Assembly: GCA_964584305.1 (NCBI GenBank)
Contig: CAZOZL010000002.1
Span: 124,001-188,000 of the forward strand
Origin: SB11 sp964584305
GTDB lineage: Bacteria; Bacteroidota; Bacteroidia; UBA8524
Direction of reading: 5' to 3'
Length of the DNA: 64,000 nt
The position numbers and the translations under genes were made by a program. Of the stretch, positions 44,150-52,645 are shown piece by piece. The notes beneath the pieces are model-generated. The model was not told the DNA's origin. It saw only the letters and a program-made list of their open reading frames with translations, and ran no database searches. The stretch's first letter is position 1; each line of letters begins with the position of its first letter.

Positions 44150-46297
44150 ATGATAAAACGTAAATTTTATAAAATTATAGTAGTTGCTTTAGCAGCTATT
44201 ACTCCGTTGCTATTTATAGCTGCCCAATATGCAGAGGGTATTTTCCCCTTAAGCGAAATAAGTAAGCTAAATCTTAAAAAAGAGGGATTGAAGATAAAAA
44301 CCACTGAAGTTTACAACCCCAACGGTGTTAGCTTGGTAGATGCTTTGGTACGTGTGGGTGGTTGCACAGGTTCTTTCGTGTCAAACGAGGGGCTAATTAT
44401 CACCAATCACCATTGTGCATTTAGTTCGGCGGCAGGAGCAAGCACTGCAAAAAACGATTATATAACCAATGGCTTTTTAGCCAAGGATAAAAGCCAAGAA
44501 ATTCGCACCCCCATAAAGTGCCGTATAACAGCCTCGTACAAAGATGTATCAATAGAAGTGCTGGCGGGTACTGCAAATGTTAATGCCAATGAGCGTGCTG
44601 CCATTATTAAGAAAAATATAAAAAGTATTACTGCTACTGAACAAGCTGCCCACCCTGATTTGAAAATAGAAATATCGGAAATGTTTATAGGTAAAGCCTA
44701 TACATTGTTTCGCTACCAGCAAATAAAAGATGTACGTTTGGTATATATTCCGCAGCGTAGTGTGGGCGAATTTGGAGGCGAAAGTGATAACTGGGTATGG
44801 CCGCGCCACAATGGCGATTTTGCCTTTTTCCGTGCCTATGTGGGTGCCGACGGAAAACCCGCTGAATACGCCGAAACAAATATACCATTCACACCAAAAA
44901 AGTTTTTAAAAGTAAATCCCAAAGGGGTGAAAGAGAACGACTTTGTATTTATCTTAGGCTACCCTGGTCGTACTTATCGCCACCGCCCAGCTAAGTTTTT
45001 AGACCATCAAAACAATTATATTTTACCAATGGTTAGCCAATGGTACGATTATCAAATAGAAGCCGCCAAAAAACAAGTATCAAAAGGGAATAAAGACTTA
45101 GAAATTCGTCTTTCTACTTTTATAAAACGTAGGGCAAATGTTACCAAAAATTTTAAAGGGAAAATGCAGGGTTTTGGTCGTACTACTATCATTAAAGATA
45201 GAAAAACACAAGAGGCAGAAATGCAAAAAATGATTGATGCCAGCCCTGAATTAAAAAAGAAATACGGTACTCTTTTTAGCGATATTGATAAACTATATGC
45301 TGAAATATTTGCTACACAAAAACGTGATTACTATTTGGGGCAATTGTATAATAACGGTGCGTTTTTCTTAGCCAGCTTTGTTGCCTACCACAGTAATGCT
45401 ACAAAAAATTTAAGTGCTGAAGCCAAGACTAAATACCTTGAAAAAAGTATCCCAAAACTGAAGGACGCTTTTACTAAAGAATATAAAATTACCCATCCAC
45501 AATTAGATAAAAAGCTATTGCAACAGCTACTTGTATATACAAGAGGTTTAGATGCAAAAGAGCAAATTCCTATAATTAATCAAACATTTTCAGCTACTAA
45601 TAAAGTAGCTATTGAAACCCAAATTAAAAATGCTGTTAATGAGGCTGATATTGTAAACAATATGTTTAATAGTGATACGATATTAAAACTGTTTAATGAA
45701 GCTCCAAAAAAGTTATTAGCCATTAATAATACATTAGTAAAAATAGCAGGCGAGACCAATCACTTATATAATAGCCTTGCCAAAAAACAAACTGAGCAAA
45801 ACAATAAACTAACTGCACTAACAGCCCAGTTATTAGAAGTGAAACAACTATACTCGAAAGAAAATTTTATACCTGATGCTAATAGCACTTTGCGCTTTAC
45901 CTATGGACACGTGAAGGGTTACTCGCCAAACGATGCAGAGTATCACGCCCCCTTTACCACCATTAAAGGCATAATACAAAAAGCCAAAACCGAAGGCGAT
46001 TATTATCTTGAAAGCCATATAAAAGAAATACTAAAACGTGCCAGTCAAAAATCGGTAGTGTGTTTATTGTATAATTTGGATACTACTGGTGGAAACAGCG
46101 GCAGCCCAATATTGGATGCTTATGGAAACATTATTGGTGTAAATTTCGACCGTGCTACATCAGCCACTATAAATGATTATGCTTGGAACGAAGAGTATAG
46201 CCGCTCTATCGGGGTGGATATTCGCTACGTACTTTTGATACTAAAGGACGTTGCCAAAGCCAATAATCTTATTACCGAAATGGGTGTGAAGATGTAA
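44150..46297 (+). CDS. S46 dipeptidyl-peptidase, DPP11-like
   Basis: 715 residues from the ATG at 44150. Signal peptide 1-28 or so (AAITPLLFIAAQYAEG). It is a periplasmic/surface serine exopeptidase of the chymotrypsin fold that removes dipeptides. Triad: His in LIITNHHCAF (about 87-88), Asp in SDNWVWPRHNGDFAFFRAY, Ser 650 in TTGGNSGSPILD. Downstream, VNFDRATSATINDY has Arg (668) at the S1-pocket position that is Arg in DPP11 (Asp/Glu-specific) and Gly in DPP7 (hydrophobic-specific). I therefore favour an acidic-residue-specific DPP11. The central 300-residue helical region is the S46 lid. A terminator follows. Confidence 0.93.
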   Translation: MIKRKFYKIIVVALAAITPLLFIAAQYAEGIFPLSEISKLNLKKEGLKIKTTEVYNPNGVSLVDALVRVGGCTGSFVSNEGLIITNHHCAFSSAAGASTAKNDYITNGFLAKDKSQEIRTPIKCRITASYKDVSIEVLAGTANVNANERAAIIKKNIKSITATEQAAHPDLKIEISEMFIGKAYTLFRYQQIKDVRLVYIPQRSVGEFGGESDNWVWPRHNGDFAFFRAYVGADGKPAEYAETNIPFTPKKFLKVNPKGVKENDFVFILGYPGRTYRHRPAKFLDHQNNYILPMVSQWYDYQIEAAKKQVSKGNKDLEIRLSTFIKRRANVTKNFKGKMQGFGRTTIIKDRKTQEAEMQKMIDASPELKKKYGTLFSDIDKLYAEIFATQKRDYYLGQLYNNGAFFLASFVAYHSNATKNLSAEAKTKYLEKSIPKLKDAFTKEYKITHPQLDKKLLQQLLVYTRGLDAKEQIPIINQTFSATNKVAIETQIKNAVNEADIVNNMFNSDTILKLFNEAPKKLLAINNTLVKIAGETNHLYNSLAKKQTEQNNKLTALTAQLLEVKQLYSKENFIPDANSTLRFTYGHVKGYSPNDAEYHAPFTTIKGIIQKAKTEGDYYLESHIKEILKRASQKSVVCLLYNLDTTGGNSGSPILDAYGNIIGVNFDRATSATINDYAWNEEYSRSIGVDIRYVLLILKDVAKANNLITEMGVKM

Positions 46298-46341
46298 TTC
46301 TGCTTTGAGAATTTGAAGATTTACTGATTTGAAAACAATAG

Positions 46342-46376
46342 AAACCGTAACCAATTTTTTGGTTGCGGTTTTTTAT
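46342..46376 (+). terminator. Intrinsic terminator after the S46 peptidase
   Basis: AAACCGTAACCAA (46342-46354) pairs with TTGGTTGCGGTTT (46359-46371), one T-G wobble, TTTT loop, followed by TTTATTT. It is 44 bp after the stop codon. Confidence 0.85.
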
Positions 46377-46403
46377 TTCCAAACAACTAAAAACCAAATA
46401 ATT

Positions 46404-46587
46404 AACATAGCAATAGGTTGAAACCTACCGCTTATAAAAATTACATCACTTATACATACTGCCATAAACAGACCTGCCCGTGCCGTTCGAGCGTTTTCTT
46501 GTAGCAGGTTGAAACCTGCCGCAATTCATACCCTTTAACAAAAACTTTGTGTATAGAATAGGCATGAATGCCTATTCTATCTTTTTT
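46404..46587 (+). repeat. Dispersed intergenic repeat, copy B (full, with terminator-like hairpin)
   Basis: A 5' module (AACATAGCAATAGGTTGAAA and on, 46404-46440) shared with 51319 and, inverted, 59600-59650; a 60-bp middle (CATAAACAGACCTGCCCGTG) shared with 51361-51420; and a 3' module (TTTTCTTGTAGCAGGTTGAA, 46492 on). The 3' end is a perfect 13-bp stem ATAGAATAGGCAT / ATGCCTATTCTAT (46553-46565, 46568-46580) followed by CTTTTTT, which would terminate plus-strand transcripts. It fills the gap between the S46 and MFS genes. Confidence 0.75.
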
Positions 46588-46610
46588 AAACTGGTAATTG
46601 TTTAAACATT

Positions 46611-47807
46611 TTAACCTTCCGTTGGGGGCGGTTTCATTTTAGTAAAAAGTACTACCAGCCCAATAGCCACCAAAACAGCGCAGCCCAAAAAAGCAACTAA
46701 GAAATTATCTGAATTATTACCGTATAGCCACCCCCCAATCAATGCCCCGCTACCTATGCCCACTTCAAGGGCTATAAAAGCCGTTGCAATGGCTCTACCT
46801 CTGTATTTTTCGTTACTTAAGTCAATAGTCCATGCCATCATAGTAGGCGAGTTGTTTCCTAAAGCAATACCAAATAAAAAACCTGCTATAAAAAACTGTA
46901 TTGGGTCGGTAGAAAATGCTAAAACACACAGTGCAGCTACCAATACAGCAAACCCCATTCGCAATGTTTTTATTCTCCCTATTCTATCTGATAACTTGCC
47001 AGAGTAAACCCTTGTTAAAATACTTGAACCAGTGAAAACAGCAAAAAACACGCCTTTATACGCCTCATCCAGCCCCACAAACAAACTAAAATCGGGTATT
47101 AATGTTAAAATAGCACCAAAAGGTACTGATGCTAATAATAGTAAAGTGGCAGGGCGTAATACTCTGGGTTCATAAAAATCGCTTTTTGTTATTTTAAATG
47201 ATTTTTTTACCACTCCATATGTTACCTTTTGCGCTGTTGATAACGATTCTGTTAATGGCCAAACAATGAGTAACGATATTACTCCAAATGCTGATGACAA
47301 ATAAAACATAGCTTCTAATGAGATATAGTGCGCCACTACACTCCCCAATACGGGAGCTACTGCCATGCCCACCGTACCAAACATACTTACCAAGCCAATA
47401 GCTTCGCCCCTGCGGTGCGATGGGGCTACATCGCCAATATATGCCATTGAGCCAGTGGGTGCAAAACCAGTAGAAAAACCATGTAAAAACCGTAATGTAA
47501 GAAACAACCCTATTGTTACTGCCCAAGGGTATAGTAAGCCACAAAATGCAGTTACAAATATGCCTACCAGCATCACAGGCACTCTGCCAATAGAATCTGC
47601 CAACTTACCGCTAAAAGGGCGTGCCAAACCTGCGGCTATGGTAAACATGGCTATAATCCAGCCTTTATAATCTTCGCCCCCCAATTGCGTAATAAACGCA
47701 GGCAACTCGGGCACAATCATATTAAAACTCACAAAAAACAAAAAAACCGAAATGGACAATTGCCAAAATTGTTTTGTAAAAAGAGTCTCTTTTTTTGCGT
47801 GTTTCAT
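46611..47807 (-). CDS. MFS transporter
   Basis: 398 residues, 12 membrane helices. Major-facilitator signatures: GLARPFSGKLADSIGRVPVM between helices 2 and 3 (GxxxDxxGR), a second copy LTRVYSGKLSDRIGRIKTLR between helices 8 and 9, and SHRRGEAIGLVSMFGTVGMA in helix 5 (motif C-like, typical of proton antiporters). It is likely a drug/H+ antiporter-type exporter; the substrate cannot be told. It is divergent from the DUF1569 gene. Confidence 0.88.
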   Translation of the reverse strand: MKHAKKETLFTKQFWQLSISVFLFFVSFNMIVPELPAFITQLGGEDYKGWIIAMFTIAAGLARPFSGKLADSIGRVPVMLVGIFVTAFCGLLYPWAVTIGLFLTLRFLHGFSTGFAPTGSMAYIGDVAPSHRRGEAIGLVSMFGTVGMAVAPVLGSVVAHYISLEAMFYLSSAFGVISLLIVWPLTESLSTAQKVTYGVVKKSFKITKSDFYEPRVLRPATLLLLASVPFGAILTLIPDFSLFVGLDEAYKGVFFAVFTGSSILTRVYSGKLSDRIGRIKTLRMGFAVLVAALCVLAFSTDPIQFFIAGFLFGIALGNNSPTMMAWTIDLSNEKYRGRAIATAFIALEVGIGSGALIGGWLYGNNSDNFLVAFLGCAVLVAIGLVVLFTKMKPPPTEG

Positions 47808-47870
47808 TTAAGCGTGCAAAGGTGGTGAAATACATTGCAAATGCTATTGTACTTCTGTAGTTTTTTGTTT

Positions 47871-47878
47871 TACTTTTG
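47871..47878 (+). promoter_or_regulatory. -7 promoter element TACTTTTG of the DUF1569 gene
   Basis: Exact TAnnTTTG ending 4 bp before the ATG at 47883; another implied leaderless or near-leaderless start. Confidence 0.5.
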
Positions 47879-47882
47879 ACGT

Positions 47883-48338
47883 ATGTTAATCGAAGATTAT
47901 AGAACCGTTGACTTAGATGCCATTAGCAAAATGCAGTACAATTTAGCCCCACAATGGGGAAAAATGACCTTGCAACATATGATAGAGCATTTGAGTTTAC
48001 TATTTAAAATAGCCAATGGCTCAAACCCTGTCGAAATTACCGTGCCGCTTGATAAGGTAGAAAAAATTAAACGCATAGCTCTTTTTAGTGATAGGGAGTT
48101 TCAGCAAAATTTTAAAGCCCCTATTTTACCTGATGAGCCATTGCCCTATAAATATAATGGTATGACCGAAGCTATTGACCACCTAAAAACAGAAATAGAA
48201 AAATATCACCTTCATTATAAAAATAAACCCAGCCAAACGGAGAATCACCCCCTGTTTGGGGCTTTGGATTACGAAGGCTGGGAATGCTACCACAACAAAC
48301 ATTTCACCCACCATTTAAAACAGTTTGCACTTGTGTAG
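47883..48338 (+). CDS. DUF1569/DinB-like protein
   Basis: 151 residues. It matches the DinB-superfamily DUF1569 group: WGKMTLQHMIEHLSLLFKIA at the start, KYNGMTEAIDHLKTEIEKYH in the middle and NHPLFGALDYEGWECYHNKH, then FTHHLKQFALV at the end. The His residues of LQHMIEHL and NKHFTHHLKQF could form the metal-binding three-His site of DinB-like proteins. Members are possible metal-dependent thiol or hydrolase enzymes; no specific function can be assigned. Confidence 0.75.
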   Translation: MLIEDYRTVDLDAISKMQYNLAPQWGKMTLQHMIEHLSLLFKIANGSNPVEITVPLDKVEKIKRIALFSDREFQQNFKAPILPDEPLPYKYNGMTEAIDHLKTEIEKYHLHYKNKPSQTENHPLFGALDYEGWECYHNKHFTHHLKQFALV

Positions 48339-48677
48339 ATAACCGCTTAAAGATAATTATTTTCGGGTTTCACAATGTGCTTTTGCAAAAGCACAGGCTT
48401 GTTACGGATAAAACCTTGCTACTAAGAAAGTAGGGCTTTCCTGTATCCAAATTCACACTAAAGAGTGTACTATCAATTTTAAACGGTTCTTTGCTTCATG
48501 CTGAATAGATATGTAAATCACGTTTTAACTTATCTAAAACCAACAAAAACAATTACTTACGGGGCTACTTATTGCTATTATTATTTTTTGCATAAAACAT
48601 TATAAAAAAAGATTTGTGGAACAATACTTGATTTTTAAAGAGAAACATTAAATTTCACCAGAATTAAGGAAGTAGAT
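48339..48677. other. 339-bp intergenic region with an 18-bp palindrome
   Basis: Upstream of the tandem AAA gene. The one structured element is GTGCTTTTGCAAAAGCAC (48377-48394), a perfect palindrome not followed by a T-run; it could be an operator or small hairpin. AAGGAAGT about 8 bp before the ATG at 48678 is a plausible ribosome-binding site. I see no gene. Confidence 0.5.
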
Positions 48678-51293
48678 ATGGTAGATATAAGTGAGTATAA
48701 GTTTAAAGATATAAAAGTATTTGGCTCAACAGAGTGGTTGGCAAATAATGAAAAAAATTATCGTTTGGTATTTGACGAGAGTGAGGTAAGCTATATATAT
48801 TGCGAGATTTCGCTTTTCAATAAACTGTTTGATGAGAAAGACTGGGATTTAAAGATGGAGTTGATTTGCTACTCATCTGATAATAAAGAAATGTGTTCTC
48901 TTAATTGTGATAGAAAAGTACGCAAAGAAGACAATATAGTGTATGTGCGTGAAGGCTGGGGCGTAAAAGATATAGGCAGCTACTGGAAACGCGGCAGTTA
49001 CAGGTGGGAAGCCCATGTTGACGGGAAATTTGTTGCCGAAAAACATTTTTATGTTGAAAAAGAGGGGATAGTAAATGAAGGACATAACCCCTATTTTAAT
49101 ATAGAAACCTTAAAACTTTACGAAGGACCTGATAGTAATGTAAAGCCGCAAGATAGAAAATACCATAAAACATTTTATGGGGCTGATGCCCGTTATATAT
49201 GGGTTGAGTTTGCCGCCGAAAATTTGATAAAACAATACGATTATTGGGCGTGCGAGTTGTTGTTTCAGTTTAAAACCAGCTCGGGGCAGCTTATTGGCAA
49301 AATTGATAAATTGCTATTTGTATATCCGCAGGATGAGAAAATAGTATGCACAGTAGGTTGGGGGAGTGAAACAAGAGGCACATGGAATAATGATATTTAT
49401 TTTATAGATATTATTTTTATGGATGAGTTGATAGCCGAAGTTCCCTTTAAAATTGGCTACGACTATGAAGAAGCCACCGAAGAAGATTTTGAAGTAAAAC
49501 CGCCCACTATAATTGAGCGACAAACCCGTAAAGAAGAAGCTGAAACTGCAAAAAATGCTGAAACACTTGAAGAGGTGATGAAGGAATTTCAAGGACTTAT
49601 TGGACTTGGGCAAATAAAAAAACGGGTATTAGAATATACCAACTACCTTAATTTTATAAAACTACGAAAACAAAAAGGCTTAAAAGACTCTGATAAAGTA
49701 GTGCTACACGCTGTTTTTAAAGGCAACCCAGGCACAGGAAAAACAACCGTTGCACGTATGTTGGGTAAAATATACAAGCAAATGGGCTTACTTAGCAAAG
49801 GCCACGTACATGAAGTAGATAGGGGCGATTTGGTAGCCGAATATATTGGGCAAACAGCCCCCAAAACCAAAGAAGCTATTAAAAAGGCAAAAGGAGGTAT
49901 TTTATTTATTGATGAAGCCTATGCTCTCTCGCGTAAAGATGATGATAGTAAAGATTTTGGGCGAGAAGCTATAGAAGTATTGCTTAAAGAAATGAGCGAC
50001 GGTAGTGGAGACTTAGCCGTAGTGGTGGCAGGCTACCCAGACCAGATGGACAATTTTACCAACTCGAACCCTGGACTAAAATCGAGGTTTAATATTGAGT
50101 TTGAGTTTGCGGATTATGTGCCGCAAGAACTAATAGAGATTGCCCACTATGCCGCAGAAAAACGGGGCGTTGTACTTAGCCCATTAGCAAAAGATTATAT
50201 GTACCGCAAACTGGTAGATGAGTATAGGAACAGAAATAAAACCTTTGGCAATGCACGCTTGGTAAACTCATTAATTGATGAAGCTAAAATGAATTTAGGG
50301 TTACGAATAATGAAACTTAAAGACCCTCAATTGCTTACCGAAGAGGAACTATCCACCATCCAAATTGAAGATGTAGAGAGAATAGACGCTCCTAAACCTA
50401 AAAACCTTGCTGATATACCTATTGACGAGGATTTGCTTCGTGAGTCTCTGGGTGTTTTAAAAGCTATGGTAGGCTTAGATAATATTAAAGAAGAGATTGA
50501 TGAATTGGTGAAACTCGTGCGTTTTTATCGTGACACAGGTAAAGATTTTCGTAAATCATTCTCATTACATACCGTATTTAGCGGCAACCCTGGTACAGGT
50601 AAAACCACCGTAGCACGCATACTGGCGCAGATATACAAGGCATTGGGCATTTTAGAGCGTGGACACATGATAGAAACAGACAGGCAAGGGCTTGTGGGTG
50701 GATATATTGGGCAAACAGCCATTAAAACTGCCGAACTAATTGACCAAGCAATGGGCGGTGTACTATTTATTGATGAGGCCTACTCGCTTACAGAGGGTGG
50801 CGGCAGTGATTATGGACGTGAAGCCGTAGAAACACTACTAAAACGTATGGAAGACCGCAGGGGCGAGTTTGTAGTGATAGCTGCGGGTTATACACAAAAC
50901 ATGACCTTCTTTTTAGAATCTAACCCTGGTTTAAAATCAAGGTTTGATAGATTATTCCATTTTGATGATTATAACGAAGAACAGTTAATGGATATAGCTA
51001 CAATATTATTTAAAGACAACGGCGTAGTGTTGGATAAAAAAGCAAAAACACGCTTACAAAGCTATTTCAAATACTTATTGGCTTCAAAAGATAAATATTT
51101 TGGCAATGGGCGAGCTGTACGTAAAGTGGTAGAAAAAACCATTAAAAACCAACATTTACGTTTAAGTCATACAGCACAAGAAGACCGCAATCAAAAAATG
51201 ATTGAAACCATTACCCTAAAAGATGTTGAAGAATTTGGAGTAGATAAAAACCAAGCCGCCAACCCAAGCAGTGGTATTGGTTTTAATAAATAA
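48678..51293 (+). CDS. Tandem CbbX/SpoVK-type AAA ATPase with a duplicated N-terminal domain
   Basis: 871 residues, soluble. Residues about 8-130 and 138-265 look like two copies of one beta-rich domain: compare SYIYCEISLFNKLFDEKDWD with RYIWVEFAAENLIKQYDYWA, and VYVREGWGVKDIGSYWKRGS with VCTVGWGSETRGTWNNDIYF. A charged linker (265-300) leads to two CfxQ/CbbX-family AAA modules. AAA-1: Walker A GNPGTGKTTVARML about 349, pore-loop region DLVAEYIGQTAPKT, Walker B GGILFIDEAYAL about 406, SNPGLKSRFNIEFEF. AAA-2: GNPGTGKTTVARIL about 636, GLVGGYIGQTAIKT, GGVLFIDEAYSL about 694, SNPGLKSRFDRLFHF. Both look active. CbbX-type rings remodel protein complexes; the target is unknown. It is a single-gene unit. 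Confidence 0.88.
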   Translation: MVDISEYKFKDIKVFGSTEWLANNEKNYRLVFDESEVSYIYCEISLFNKLFDEKDWDLKMELICYSSDNKEMCSLNCDRKVRKEDNIVYVREGWGVKDIGSYWKRGSYRWEAHVDGKFVAEKHFYVEKEGIVNEGHNPYFNIETLKLYEGPDSNVKPQDRKYHKTFYGADARYIWVEFAAENLIKQYDYWACELLFQFKTSSGQLIGKIDKLLFVYPQDEKIVCTVGWGSETRGTWNNDIYFIDIIFMDELIAEVPFKIGYDYEEATEEDFEVKPPTIIERQTRKEEAETAKNAETLEEVMKEFQGLIGLGQIKKRVLEYTNYLNFIKLRKQKGLKDSDKVVLHAVFKGNPGTGKTTVARMLGKIYKQMGLLSKGHVHEVDRGDLVAEYIGQTAPKTKEAIKKAKGGILFIDEAYALSRKDDDSKDFGREAIEVLLKEMSDGSGDLAVVVAGYPDQMDNFTNSNPGLKSRFNIEFEFADYVPQELIEIAHYAAEKRGVVLSPLAKDYMYRKLVDEYRNRNKTFGNARLVNSLIDEAKMNLGLRIMKLKDPQLLTEEELSTIQIEDVERIDAPKPKNLADIPIDEDLLRESLGVLKAMVGLDNIKEEIDELVKLVRFYRDTGKDFRKSFSLHTVFSGNPGTGKTTVARILAQIYKALGILERGHMIETDRQGLVGGYIGQTAIKTAELIDQAMGGVLFIDEAYSLTEGGGSDYGREAVETLLKRMEDRRGEFVVIAAGYTQNMTFFLESNPGLKSRFDRLFHFDDYNEEQLMDIATILFKDNGVVLDKKAKTRLQSYFKYLLASKDKYFGNGRAVRKVVEKTIKNQHLRLSHTAQEDRNQKMIETITLKDVEEFGVDKNQAANPSSGIGFNK

Positions 51294-51318
51294 TGTGAGT
51301 ACTAAAAACCCTGTAATT

Positions 51319-51420
51319 AAACATAGCAATAGGTTGAAACCTACCACTTAAAAATTACATTGCACTTATACGTATTGGTATAAACAGACCCGCTCGTACC
51401 GTTCAGGCGGGCATTTCCGT
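51319..51420 (+). repeat. Dispersed intergenic repeat, copy C (5' and middle modules)
   Basis: AACATAGCAATAGGTTGAAA followed by CCTACCACTT and the middle module with AAACAGACCCGCTCGTACCG. It matches 46404-46490 but lacks the 3' hairpin module. Confidence 0.65.
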
Positions 51421-51454
51421 TCCTTCCTTGCAATGGCGTGTAAGCAACCCTAAC

Positions 51455-51557
51455 CCCTACCACTTGTATCGCAGCTTCTACCTGTGCCACAATTTGGCTT
51501 CCCCTTAAGGGGAAGGGTGCTTATTTGGTTATGCTAATAGTTTATCTGGAAGGGGTT
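51455..51557 (+). repeat. 103-bp exact direct repeat, copy 1
   Basis: Identical, by direct comparison, to 51685-51787 (offset 230 bp). It contains the perfect 18-bp palindrome CTTCCCCTTAAGGGGAAG (51498-51515). Such identity over 103 bp implies a recent duplication, or gene conversion. Confidence 0.9.
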
Positions 51558-51575
51558 GTTATACTGGAACAAACC

Positions 51576-51664
51576 GCGTCATTGCGAGGTTACCTTCTAA
51601 GGTAAACGTGGCAGTCTATATTGGCAATACACAAAGATTGCTTCGCAAAGCCTCGCAATAACGG
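51576..51664. repeat. Small element with inverted ends between the two 103-bp repeats
   Basis: The ends CGTCATTGCGAGG and CCTCGCAATAACG are inverted repeats with one mismatch, around an inside with AGATTGCTTCGCAAAGCC. It resembles short palindromic elements (REP/MITE-like) common in Bacteroidota intergenic DNA; a related piece lies near 3268 (ATCATTGTGAGGCTCTGCGA). It has no coding capacity. Confidence 0.6.
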
Positions 51665-51684
51665 TACAGGTGAAGGTAAATAAT

Positions 51685-51787
51685 CCCTACCACTTGTATC
51701 GCAGCTTCTACCTGTGCCACAATTTGGCTTCCCCTTAAGGGGAAGGGTGCTTATTTGGTTATGCTAATAGTTTATCTGGAAGGGGTT
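51685..51787 (+). repeat. 103-bp exact direct repeat, copy 2
   Basis: Identical to 51455-51557; its palindrome is at 51728-51745. The 103-bp copy plus the 127-bp interval makes a 230-bp unit. Confidence 0.9.
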
Positions 51788-51811
51788 ATCATCTTGAGCG
51801 AAATCGAAGGG

Positions 51812-51902
51812 TTTTCTTGCAGCAGATTGAAACCTGCCGCAATTTATAACCATTAACAAAACCTTTATGTATAGAATGGGCATTCATACCTATTCCGTCT
51901 TT
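51812..51902 (+). repeat. Dispersed intergenic repeat, copy D (3' module)
   Basis: TTTTCTTGCAGCAGATTGAA, then ACCTGCCGCAATTTATAACC and TATAGAATGGGCATTCATAC, matching 46492-46582. Its hairpin is imperfect (AGAATGGGCATTCATACCTATTCC). It lies before the manganese operon. Confidence 0.65.
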
Positions 51903-51944
51903 GTCTATTTTAATAAGTATTCTTTTTATATTGAGCCCTCATTA

Positions 51945-51962
51945 TTTTAGACTAATCTAAAA
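51945..51962. promoter_or_regulatory. Palindromic operator, probable MntR/DtxR-type box
   Basis: TTTTAGACTAATCTAAAA has perfect 7-bp arms (TTTTAGA/TCTAAAA) around CTAA. It lies 8 bp before the -7 element and 21 bp before the regulator ATG, so a bound repressor would cover the -33 to -15 part of the promoter. Its TTTAG/CTAAA arms resemble known MntR-family boxes. The regulator it precedes is itself of that family, so autoregulation is likely. Confidence 0.7.
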
Positions 51963-51969
51963 AATATTT

Positions 51970-51977
51970 TATATTTG
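51970..51977 (+). promoter_or_regulatory. -7 promoter element TATATTTG of the mntR-mntH operon
   Basis: Exact TAnnTTTG ending 5 bp before the ATG at 51983; the message is probably leaderless. Its upstream half-promoter overlaps the operator. Confidence 0.6.
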
Positions 51978-51982
51978 CCTCA

Positions 51983-52645
51983 ATGTTCAGTTTTACCGAA
52001 GAAAACTACTTAAAGGCAATATTTAAACACTCGCAAAATGCGGGAGTGGAGGTGAGCACCAACAGCATTGCCGAAGAACTGAATACTAAAGCCGCTTCTG
52101 TAACTGATATGTTGCGCAAATTGGCAGATAAAGGTTTGGTGAATTATGAGAAATACAAAGGTGTTACTCTTACCAAAGCAGGGCGAAGTATAGCTGTATC
52201 AATAATTCGGAAGCACCGTTTGTGGGAGGTATTTTTGAGCGAGAAACTCAATTTTAACTGGGATGAAGTACACAAGGTTGCTGAACAATTAGAGCATATA
52301 AACAGCGATTTATTAATTGATAGGTTAGCCGAATTTTTGGGTAGCCCTAAAACCGACCCGCACGGTGATGCTATACCTAATAAACAAGGCGAGTTTCCAA
52401 ATAAAAAACAAGTGTGCGTAACCGATGCAAAAATAGGAGTAAAATACACCATAAGCGGGGTTAGCGACGAGGATAACAATTTTTTAAAATACTTAGATAA
52501 GCTAAACATAAAATTAGGGCTGTTTTTTGAGGTGGAAGAACGTTTTGAGTTTGATGAGTCTATGCAAGTGAGAATAGAAGACAGTCGTAGTTTACAAATA
52601 AGTAAAGAAGTAGCGCAAAACCTTTTTGTTACCCAGCAAGCATGA
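51983..52645 (+). CDS. DtxR/MntR-family metal-dependent transcriptional regulator
   Basis: 220 residues. The N-terminal winged helix-turn-helix (SFTEENYLKAIFKHSQN, NSIAEELNTKAASVTDMLRK, LADKGLVNYEKYKGVTLTKA) is followed by the DtxR dimerisation and metal domain (AVSIIRKHRLWEVFLSEKLN, EVHKVAEQLEHINSDLLIDR) with the metal ligands His/Glu/His as in the family, and a C-terminal SH3/FeoA-like domain (about 150-218). When loaded with Mn2+ or Fe2+ it should bind the palindrome at 51945 and shut its own operon. The stop overlaps the transporter start (ATGA). I infer manganese because of the Nramp neighbour. Confidence 0.9.
   Translation: MFSFTEENYLKAIFKHSQNAGVEVSTNSIAEELNTKAASVTDMLRKLADKGLVNYEKYKGVTLTKAGRSIAVSIIRKHRLWEVFLSEKLNFNWDEVHKVAEQLEHINSDLLIDRLAEFLGSPKTDPHGDAIPNKQGEFPNKKQVCVTDAKIGVKYTISGVSDEDNNFLKYLDKLNIKLGLFFEVEERFEFDESMQVRIEDSRSLQISKEVAQNLFVTQQA

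Noticed and set aside
48377..48394. Palindrome GTGCTTTTGCAAAAGCAC as a terminator
   Set aside because: No T-run follows on either side, so I report it only as structure in the gap.
51294..51982. Repeat-rich gap as a CRISPR or insertion sequence
   Set aside because: Only two copies of the 103-bp unit exist, with no spacer regularity, and there is no transposase frame.
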